The position numbers and the translations under genes were made by a program. Below, piece after piece: positions 20,974 through 26,719 of a stretch of 26,719 bases of DNA. The notes below the pieces were generated by a model that was not told the DNA's origin, searched no databases, and was given only the letters and a program-made list of their open reading frames with translations. How positions within the stretch are numbered: the stretch's first letter is position 1; the number at the start of each line of letters is the position of its first letter. The DNA is from CAYPEK01 sp964409645 (lineage in GTDB: Bacteria > UBP15 > UBA6099), in assembly GCA_964409645.1 (NCBI GenBank), contig CAYPEK010000055.1:1-26719 (forward strand), read 5' to 3'.

Positions 20974-22796
20974 GCTTCTTTCTCCTCCGGCACTATCTTG
21001 TCCGACTCTCTTTGCTGAGTAAGGTCGTAAAGCTGCCTGTAAGTGCCGTTCAATTCATACAATTCCTCGTGTCTGCCGCGCTCGACGATCTTTCCCTGAT
21101 CGAGAACGACTATCAAATCCGCGTTGCGCACAGTGCTTAACCTGTGCGCGATGATGAACGTCGTGCGCCCCTTCATCAGTTTCTCGAGCGCACGCTGGAT
21201 GTAAACCTCCGAGACGTTGTCCACATTGGACGTCGCCTCGTCGAGGATGAGTATTTTCGGGTTCATCAGGATGGCGCGCGCGATCGCGATCCGCTGCCGC
21301 TGGCCGCCGCTGAGCGTCATTCCGCGCTCGCCCACCATCGTTTCGTAGCCGTTCGGCATCTCCATGATGAAATCGTGCGCATACGCCGCCTTCGCCGCCT
21401 CGATTATATCCTCGTCACTCGCTCCCATACGCCCGTACGCTATGTTCTCTTTCACCGTCCCGCGGAACAACAGCGTATCCTGCGGTACGGTCCCGATGTG
21501 CTTCCGATATGAAGTGATTTTAGCGTCCCTGATGTCCACCCCGTCGATTCTTATAGAACCCGAAACAACATCGTAGAAACGCGGGATAAGCTTTACGAGC
21601 GTGCTTTTGCCCGACCCGCTCGGCCCCACGAGCGCCACAGCCATTCCCGGCTCGACCGTCAGGCTGACATTTTTAAGAACCGGCTCGGCCGGATTGTAAT
21701 TGAAGCTGATATTATCAATTATTACCCGGCCGTTAACCTCCGGGATCTCGATTGCGTCCGGCCGGTCTGATATATCGACAGGCATATCTATTATCTCGAA
21801 CGTGCGTTCCGCCGCCGCGTATGCGTGCTGCATCGTCAGCATGATCGTGTTTATGTGGTTCACCTGCGTGAAAATCTGCTGAACCCCCGCGAACAAAGCC
21901 ATGATGCTGCCTATCGTGAGTTGCTTATGAGTGATAAAATCCGGGTGTTTGTTAATGATGTCGAGGCCGCCGATCAGGAGGATGATTGCAAGGCAGAAAG
22001 AGCCGAGAAAATCCACCATCGGCGCGTAAAACGAGCGTACCGTAACCTGCTTCATCGTCGCCCGGATCGTGTCGCGGTTCTCCTTTTTGAATCTTTCAAT
22101 CTCATGCTTTTCCGTCGAGAACATCCTGACTACGTGGACGAGGCCCATGACCTCGAAAATCATCGCGTTAAAATCGGCGATCCGCTCCTGCAGCTTATAG
22201 CTCACTATCTTCATTTTCTTGCTTCCGACGGATATGATGAATGCTATCGCCGGAAGCAAGAGAAGCGTGATTATAGTAAGTTTAGCACTGAGAAAAATGA
22301 TCACTCCGAGGCCGGCGATAGTTCCTATCGGTATCCTTATCGCTTCGTTGATACCCGAAGTGACAAACATCTGCACAACCGCAGTGTCGTTCGTCAGCCT
22401 CGACATCAGCTCGCCCGACTGCCTCTTTTCATAGAAGCCGAACGACATCGTCTGCAGTTTTTCATACGACATGTTCCGCAGGCTTTCGACAAGCTTCATC
22501 CCGCCTAAAGAGACAAAATAATTATTCCAGAAAGCAACCACCCAGCGAATAAGAAAAATCAATGGTATCAGCCCCGCGAACAACCACAATTTTGGTATGT
22601 TCTTGGTCGTTATCGCATCAATAATCCACTTCACGAAAAGCGGCACGGAGCTGTACATTCCGGTCGCGATCAGCGCGCATACCATGCCGATGATAACTTC
22701 CCGCTTGTTCATCCAGACAAGCCCCAACAGGCGTTTGCCGGCCTTCTTCGAGCTTTCCGTTACCCCGATTTTTTCAGTCAGTATTATCTGCTCCAT
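20970..22796 (-). CDS. msbA: Lipid A export type ABC transporter (MsbA-like)
   Basis: A 608-residue half-transporter: six predicted membrane helices in the first 330 residues, then an ATPase domain with Walker A GPSGSGKST, signature LSGGQRQR, Walker B 'ILILDEATSNVD' and the 'IAHRLSTV' switch histidine. The ATG at 22796 is used because AGAGG is spaced four bases from it; the TTG at 22799 is too close. Placed between lpxB and kdsB, it is most likely the lipid A-core flippase MsbA. Other homodimeric ABC exporters look similar, so the exact substrate rests on context. Confidence 0.88.
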   Translation of the reverse strand: MEQIILTEKIGVTESSKKAGKRLLGLVWMNKREVIIGMVCALIATGMYSSVPLFVKWIIDAITTKNIPKLWLFAGLIPLIFLIRWVVAFWNNYFVSLGGMKLVESLRNMSYEKLQTMSFGFYEKRQSGELMSRLTNDTAVVQMFVTSGINEAIRIPIGTIAGLGVIIFLSAKLTIITLLLLPAIAFIISVGSKKMKIVSYKLQERIADFNAMIFEVMGLVHVVRMFSTEKHEIERFKKENRDTIRATMKQVTVRSFYAPMVDFLGSFCLAIILLIGGLDIINKHPDFITHKQLTIGSIMALFAGVQQIFTQVNHINTIMLTMQHAYAAAERTFEIIDMPVDISDRPDAIEIPEVNGRVIIDNISFNYNPAEPVLKNVSLTVEPGMAVALVGPSGSGKSTLVKLIPRFYDVVSGSIRIDGVDIRDAKITSYRKHIGTVPQDTLLFRGTVKENIAYGRMGASDEDIIEAAKAAYAHDFIMEMPNGYETMVGERGMTLSGGQRQRIAIARAILMNPKILILDEATSNVDNVSEVYIQRALEKLMKGRTTFIIAHRLSTVRNADLIVVLDQGKIVERGRHEELYELNGTYRQLYDLTQQRESDKIVPEEKEA

Positions 22797-22814
22797 CAAG
22801 CCTCTTTTCCATGT

Positions 22815-23978
22815 TCAGCCGTTCAACTTCGGGATGATCCCGTTCGCGGCATCAACAACCCGACGCGCCGCACGCGCCAACACTCCCGGCGCACCAAGCT
22901 TCTCCGCCACTTCACCCAGCCGCGCCGCCATTCCGGCCCGTATCTCATCCGATGTAAGTATCTCCAGCGCCTTACCCGCAACCTTCTCCGGCGTGCACTC
23001 CTCCTGAACCAGTTCCGGCGCGATGAACTCGCCCGCTATTATATTCGGCAGCCCGATCATCGGCGGCGCGATCGTCCGGCGCGCAATCCACGCCGTCACC
23101 GCCGACAGCTTATAGTTGATTATCATCGGCTTCCGCATCAGCGTCGCCTCGTGCGCCGCCGTCCCAGAGCACAATATCAGCAGATCGCATATATTCATAA
23201 AATCGTAGATGTTCCCCGATATGACTTTTATGCCCGTTCCGACGGTTTGCCTGTCGATCATCTGTGTAAACGCGTCCGACGCCTTTAAGAGCAGAAATTG
23301 AGCGTCCGGCATCTTTTCGCCGATCATCTCCGCCGCACGCACGAAAACGGGCATGAGACGGCCTATCTCCTGAAATCTGCTGCCGGGCATCAGCCCTATC
23401 ACCGGACGCGAATCGCCGAGCCCGAACACCTCCAGCGCCTGTTCCCTCGCCATCGAGGGGCGCGCCGCATCCACCAGCGGGTGCCCGATAAACTCGAAAT
23501 TCGCCCCTGCAGCCCGATAATTGTCCAACGAAACAGGGAGCGCAACCAGCGACAAATCGACAAACTCCGCGAGCGCTCTGAACCGCTTCAGACCCGATCC
23601 GAACCAGCTCACCGGCGAGAAGAAATATACAACCTTCAACCCTTTCGCCTTCGCGATCTTCGCCGCACGCACGTTGAATACACGGTAATCGACCGGAACG
23701 AACAGATCGGGTTTTTCATCCTCGAACCAGCGGCTTATGCCTCGGACGGCGGGATAAAGCTTGAAAGACTTCGCCAGCCCCTCGAAAAAACCGACGCTGC
23801 CCCACGTTGTGCTGTCCGCGAGGAGCCTAACACCGGCCTCTCTCATCCGGGCGCTGCCTATGCCGACGAACTCGAACGACGAGTCGATTTCCCTCACTGC
23901 GCGGACAAGCAGCGCGGCGTTGTGGTCGCCGGATATCTCGCCCGCGGTGATGAAAATTTTTTTCGGCACGCTGCTCAC
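22815..23978 (-). CDS. lpxB: Lipid-A-disaccharide synthase (divergent)
   Basis: A 387-residue GT-B (family 19) glycosyltransferase that joins UDP-2,3-diacylglucosamine and lipid X into the lipid A disaccharide. Seen: 'TAGEISGDHNAALL' (11-24), 'GSRFQEIGRLMPV', 'CSGTAAHEATL', 'IGLPNIIAGEFIAPELVQEECTPE' (in two parts). Asp97 aligns with the E. coli catalytic Asp98. Two motifs are altered: 'DYRVFN' in place of D-x-P-D-F-N, and 'SPVSWFGSGLKRF' in place of SPxVWAWRxxR. The GTG at 23978 is the best visible start; its RBS is weak. It lies downstream of the oxidoreductase gene across a terminator-like hairpin and 18 bases ahead of msbA. Confidence 0.88.
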   Translation of the reverse strand: MSSVPKKIFITAGEISGDHNAALLVRAVREIDSSFEFVGIGSARMREAGVRLLADSTTWGSVGFFEGLAKSFKLYPAVRGISRWFEDEKPDLFVPVDYRVFNVRAAKIAKAKGLKVVYFFSPVSWFGSGLKRFRALAEFVDLSLVALPVSLDNYRAAGANFEFIGHPLVDAARPSMAREQALEVFGLGDSRPVIGLMPGSRFQEIGRLMPVFVRAAEMIGEKMPDAQFLLLKASDAFTQMIDRQTVGTGIKVISGNIYDFMNICDLLILCSGTAAHEATLMRKPMIINYKLSAVTAWIARRTIAPPMIGLPNIIAGEFIAPELVQEECTPEKVAGKALEILTSDEIRAGMAARLGEVAEKLGAPGVLARAARRVVDAANGIIPKLNG

Positions 23979-24010
23979 AAGACCGTCACCGGCCCTGTCC
24001 TCTTAATAAG

Positions 24011-24047
24011 AAAACGGACTCCGGAACTGAAAGTCCGGGTCCGTTTT
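24011..24047 (-). terminator. Intrinsic terminator-like hairpin between the oxidoreductase gene and lpxB
   Basis: AAAACGGAC (24011-24019) pairs with GTCCGTTTT (24039-24047); after one bulged T an inner stem CCGGA/TCCGG continues to an 8-nt loop. On the minus strand the stem runs into TTTTCTTATT. It is 29 bases beyond the oxidoreductase stop and so may split the lipid A cluster into two expression levels. Confidence 0.75.
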
Positions 24048-24076
24048 AGCTCTGAAATCATTGTCCCTCAGAGGAC

Positions 24077-25072
24077 TTATTGTTGCTTTTTGACGACCCG
24101 GAGCTGCGAAACTCTCGACGCGGTTTCCGCAATGTCCGGCATCGGAACTCTGAGCACACGCCCGCTCTTGTACGATTCGATCGCGGTGAGCGCAACCGAA
24201 AGCGCATGCAGGCTGTCCTCGCCGCTGACAAGCGGCTGCTCGCCGTTCGATATCAGCTTTATAAAATAACGAAGTTCGTTCCTGAGCGGCTCCTTACGGT
24301 CAACATTCGCTTCCCGCGCCCAGTTCTTATCGTAAACGACTACTTTCTGATCGATGAAATCAAGAGTCGCTATGCCGGAGTTGCCGACGACGTTCAGGCG
24401 GCGGTCCCGATGCGGAGGCAGCCAGCTTGTCTCGATGACTCCGGCCATTCCGCGTCTGAATTTCAGCATCAGAGTCGCATGGTCCTCATAAGAATGGAAA
24501 ACCTTGCCGGCAACAGCGTAAACTTCTTTCACGCGGTCGGTGTAGAGGTAAGAAATTACGTCGATGTCGTGCGGCGCGAGGTCGAGGATGATTCCGCAGT
24601 CGGTTATTCTCGGCTGGTACGGCCCGACTCTCTTCGATGAGATCGACACCACTTCGCCGAGGACACCGTCGTCAATGAGTTCCTTGAGGATTCCCACCGC
24701 CGGGTTGAACCGTTCGACATGCCCGACAAGCAGCTTTTTGTTCAATTTCTGCGCGAGGGCGATCATTTCCTTGCCTTCGTCGAGTGTCGCCGCTATCGGC
24801 TTCTCGACGAGGATGTGGCAACCCGCGTTCAGCGCATCCATAGCCACCGACTTATGCAGCGTCGTCGGCACGACAATGCTCACCGCGTCTAGGCCCTGCG
24901 CCAGCAGATCATGATAGTTGGTGTACGGCTTAGTATTGTATTCGTTCGCCAAGTCGCGGACCAGCGTTTCGTTCACATCCGCTATGCCCACGATCTTCAC
25001 GTCTTTCATCTGGCTGAACAGCTTCACGTGATTGAAGCCCATTTTACCTACGCCGATGATTCCTATTCTCAT
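24077..25072 (-). CDS. Gfo/Idh/MocA family oxidoreductase (GnnA-like position)
   Basis: A 331-residue NAD(P)-dependent sugar dehydrogenase family protein. The Rossmann motif is 'IGIIGVGKMGFNH' (3-15), the catalytic-lysine motif 'LVEKPIA' and 'VGHVERFNP' follow, and the C-terminal alpha/beta domain includes 'DLAPHDIDVISYL'. Lying between lpxA and lpxB it occupies the position of GnnA in Acidithiobacillus, which oxidises UDP-GlcNAc at C3 before amination to the 2,3-diamino sugar. The partner transaminase GnnB is not in this window, so that role is a hypothesis. GGGAG lies 7 bases before the ATG, inside a small ATCTC/GAGAT hairpin (25077-25090). Confidence 0.85.
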   Translation of the reverse strand: MRIGIIGVGKMGFNHVKLFSQMKDVKIVGIADVNETLVRDLANEYNTKPYTNYHDLLAQGLDAVSIVVPTTLHKSVAMDALNAGCHILVEKPIAATLDEGKEMIALAQKLNKKLLVGHVERFNPAVGILKELIDDGVLGEVVSISSKRVGPYQPRITDCGIILDLAPHDIDVISYLYTDRVKEVYAVAGKVFHSYEDHATLMLKFRRGMAGVIETSWLPPHRDRRLNVVGNSGIATLDFIDQKVVVYDKNWAREANVDRKEPLRNELRYFIKLISNGEQPLVSGEDSLHALSVALTAIESYKSGRVLRVPMPDIAETASRVSQLRVVKKQQ

Positions 25073-25102
25073 TTCAAATCTCCCGCGAGATATTTTTTTC
25101 GC

Positions 25103-25906
25103 TTATCTGCCCTTGCTGATTCCACGGTCTGTCTTCGTTTCGAGAAAATCGATCAATACGCCGACTTCCTTCGAGTCCGCCAATTCTTCCTTCATTTTCT
25201 CGACCGCTTCCTTCACTCCGAGGTCCTGCTTGTACAAAATCCGGTACGCCTTGTGGAGAGCGCGGCGCGCTTCCTCGCTGAAACCCGCCCTGACGAGGCC
25301 GATCCGGTTCAGCCCGCACACAGACGGCCTGTGGCCGCCCGTCACCAACATGTACGGAGGCACGTCTTCGAGCAGCACCGAGCCGCCGCCGACCATCACA
25401 TACGCCCCCACCCGCACGAACTGGTGAAGCCCCGAAACCCCGCCCACGAACGCACAGTCCCCAACCTGCGAAAATCCGCCGAGTGTCGCGAGGTTCGCCA
25501 TTGTCACCTTGTCGCCCACGATACAGTTGTGCGCAACGTGCGTGGTCGCCATCAGCATGCAGCCGGAGCCGATCTTCGTCACGGAGCCTTCGCCGCTTCC
25601 GCGGTGCGCCGTCACACATTCACGGATGATCGTTCCATTGCCGATTGTCAGATAGCTTTCCTCGCCTTTGAACTTCACATCCTGCGGCTCGCCGCCGAGC
25701 ACCGCGCCCGAATATATTTTGCAGTCCGTCCCGATTTTGACGCCCGCTCTGATCACCGCATGTGGGTGAACTTCAGTTCCGCCGCCGATCTCCACGCCGC
25801 CTTCGATCACTACAAAAGCACCGATTTTCACTCCGGCGCCAAGCTCCGCTTTCGGGTCGATTTCCGCTGTTCTATGTATCGTCTTTTCCAAAGTATGCCA
25901 AACCAC
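25103..25906 (-). CDS. lpxA: Acyl-ACP:UDP-N-acetylglucosamine O-acyltransferase
   Basis: A 267-residue left-handed beta-helix acyltransferase, first step of lipid A synthesis. Hexapeptide repeats fill residues 10-190. 'GGEPQDVKFKGE' (71-82), 'IRECVTAHRG' and the 'THVAHNC' segment with His123 and His126 (E. coli His122 and catalytic His125) identify LpxA. His161 and the hydrocarbon-ruler Gly174 (E. coli Gly173) are kept. Phe145 replaces the usual E. coli His144. The start is uncertain: GTG 25906 has GGAAA touching it, and TTG 25891 would give a more typical N-terminus with a poor RBS. It follows lpxC after a long AT-rich gap and precedes the oxidoreductase by 30 bases. Confidence 0.93.
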   Translation of the reverse strand: MVWHTLEKTIHRTAEIDPKAELGAGVKIGAFVVIEGGVEIGGGTEVHPHAVIRAGVKIGTDCKIYSGAVLGGEPQDVKFKGEESYLTIGNGTIIRECVTAHRGSGEGSVTKIGSGCMLMATTHVAHNCIVGDKVTMANLATLGGFSQVGDCAFVGGVSGLHQFVRVGAYVMVGGGSVLLEDVPPYMLVTGGHRPSVCGLNRIGLVRAGFSEEARRALHKAYRILYKQDLGVKEAVEKMKEELADSKEVGVLIDFLETKTDRGISKGR

Positions 25907-26192
25907 TTTCCAGTTATTTGATATATTATCCTGAGTATCCAGAAGTGATTACCATATTAATAATCGAGTAAACACTAGAAAAAAGCAAAAATAATCAGGA
26001 TGCACGATTCATTCGGTCTTAACTACTGTTTTCCACCTATATATGGAATATTAAATAAATAAAAAAACCAAAAAAATTTATGCGATTTTCGCCTTCAAAA
26101 TGACAGAAAAAAACACAAGCCTCGAATTGCACCAAAGCTACAATTTGGCCCAATCGATGTGTAAGTATAATTGCATAAACTTGTGCAAAATT
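25907..26192. other. AT-rich gap between lpxC and lpxA, no gene seen
   Basis: A 286-base stretch, far more AT-rich than its surroundings, with A- and T-runs around 26055-26085. No open frame with a ribosome-binding site was found; fabZ, often located here, is absent. A weak inverted repeat TTGCA-N8-TGCAA lies just after lpxC (about 26170-26188). It probably holds the lpxA promoter. Confidence 0.6.
25960..25988 (-). promoter_or_regulatory. Possible lpxA promoter
   Basis: TTGCTT (25983-25988) and GATTAT (25960-25965) on the minus strand with a 17-base spacer, about 50 bases before the lpxA start. Chance matches are easy in such AT-rich DNA. Confidence 0.3.
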
Positions 26193-26719
26193 TCAGATGA
26201 TAGCCTCGGCCAAAACGCCTCTTATCGCCTTGATGTTGAGCGCGTGGCCGCTTCTGACACCCAAACAATGGGCGTTCAGCCGCGCCCCGATCAGCGAAAC
26301 ATCCCCGATCAGGTCAAGAAGTTTATGCCGGGCAAATTCGTTTTTGAACCGAAGATCGGAAGAATAGCGATCCGGATAGATTACAACCGCGTTTTCGACC
26401 GAGCCGCCGAGAGCGAGTCCCGCATTCTTGAGAGCGTCAACCTCTTCGATCATCCCGAACGTTCTCGCGTTCGCAACCTCAGCCGCGTAGTCGGAAATCA
26501 CCTGCTCGAAATCAGCCGCCTGCGTGCCGATCATCGGATGCTGGTAATCGAGAATATACGTCGCCTTGAACGCGGGCGCCGGAAGAAAAAAAACAAGCGC
26601 TCCCTTTTCGCCGATGACAAACGGCTCCCTGAGATTGAGCGTCCGCGCCGGTTTGTCCAGTCGCGTGATGCCCGCCTCCGCGATCGCCGCCGCAATCGGC
26701 CCGGCGCTTCCGTCAAGCG
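26193..26719 (-). CDS. lpxC: UDP-3-O-acyl-N-acetylglucosamine deacetylase, C-terminal part
   Basis: The frame is open through the window edge, giving the last 174 residues of LpxC, the zinc deacetylase that commits lipid A synthesis. The downstream part reads 'LDYQHPMIGTQ', then 'FARHKLLDLIGD', whose His and Asp match the E. coli zinc ligands His238 and Asp242, and 'SGHALN', whose His matches catalytic His265. The ATG at 26534 is internal and not a start. The protein ends soon after SGHALN (in RGVLAEAII), so it is not fused to FabZ as in Bacteroidetes. Confidence 0.95.
   Translation of the reverse strand, partial: LDGSAGPIAAAIAEAGITRLDKPARTLNLREPFVIGEKGALVFFLPAPAFKATYILDYQHPMIGTQAADFEQVISDYAAEVANARTFGMIEEVDALKNAGLALGGSVENAVVIYPDRYSSDLRFKNEFARHKLLDLIGDVSLIGARLNAHCLGVRSGHALNIKAIRGVLAEAII

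Noticed and set aside
26193..26534. Separate 113-residue gene at the right end
   Set aside because: The frame continues without a stop to the window edge and the residues before the internal ATG read LDYQHP, so it is simply the C-terminal part of lpxC and not a short gene or frameshift.

Overview
This window looks like a chromosomal segment from an anaerobic Gram-negative bacterium. An outer membrane is implied by a lipid A/Kdo gene cluster (lpxC, lpxA, lpxB, msbA-like, kdsB). An anaerobic life is implied by oxygen-sensitive ferredoxin-linked enzymes (indolepyruvate:ferredoxin oxidoreductase IorAB, a tungsten-type aldehyde ferredoxin oxidoreductase AOR, and a multi-cluster Fe-S protein). Coding DNA is GC-rich, with AT-rich promoter regions. 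The gene mix fits Desulfobacterota-like or uncultivated candidate-phylum genomes, but the sequence alone does not fix the taxon.

Layout. Positions 1-1586 (+): 3' part of a DUF4139-type protein. Positions 1717-13284 (-): one long collinear set of genes, read in the order iorA, iorB, paaK2, a double-ACT protein, a livK-type binding protein, livH, livM, livG, a second livK-type binding protein, livF, paaK1. A consensus-like promoter sits at about 13428-13456, and an intrinsic terminator-like hairpin lies between the first binding protein and livH. Positions 13564-14572 (-): a secreted protein gene with its own promoter, a terminator-like leader hairpin and a 3' terminator. Positions 14827-16617 (-): a TetR-type regulator followed by a cysteine-rich 4Fe-4S protein with a possible winged-helix N-terminus. 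This pair is flanked on both sides by an identical 31-nt palindromic repeat. Positions 16855-19033 (-): AOR and a MoaD/ThiS-like protein. Positions 19204-20208 (+): an ARPP-1 (DUF6569-like) protein, divergent from AOR across a shared intergenic region with a 24-bp near-palindrome. Positions 20233-26719 (-): the lipid A cluster, in transcription order lpxC (partial), lpxA, a Gfo/Idh/MocA oxidoreductase, lpxB, an MsbA-like exporter, kdsB.

How the genes may work together (inference). The Liv-type transporter imports branched-chain or aromatic amino acids. A transaminase not seen here makes 2-oxo acids. IorAB oxidatively decarboxylates aryl-pyruvates to aryl-acetyl-CoA with reduction of ferredoxin. 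The PaaK-type ligases interconvert aryl-acetates and their CoA thioesters, and the ACT protein may sense the amino acid. AOR could oxidise aryl-acetaldehydes formed by side reactions. The window therefore looks like a compact module for anaerobic aromatic amino acid or aryl-acetate metabolism beside a cell-envelope cluster.

The least explained parts are the tetR/Fe-S pair with its flanking repeats, the AOR/ARPP-1 divergent control region, and atypical residues in LpxA, LpxB and PaaK1. No rRNA, tRNA, CRISPR array or transposase gene was seen.
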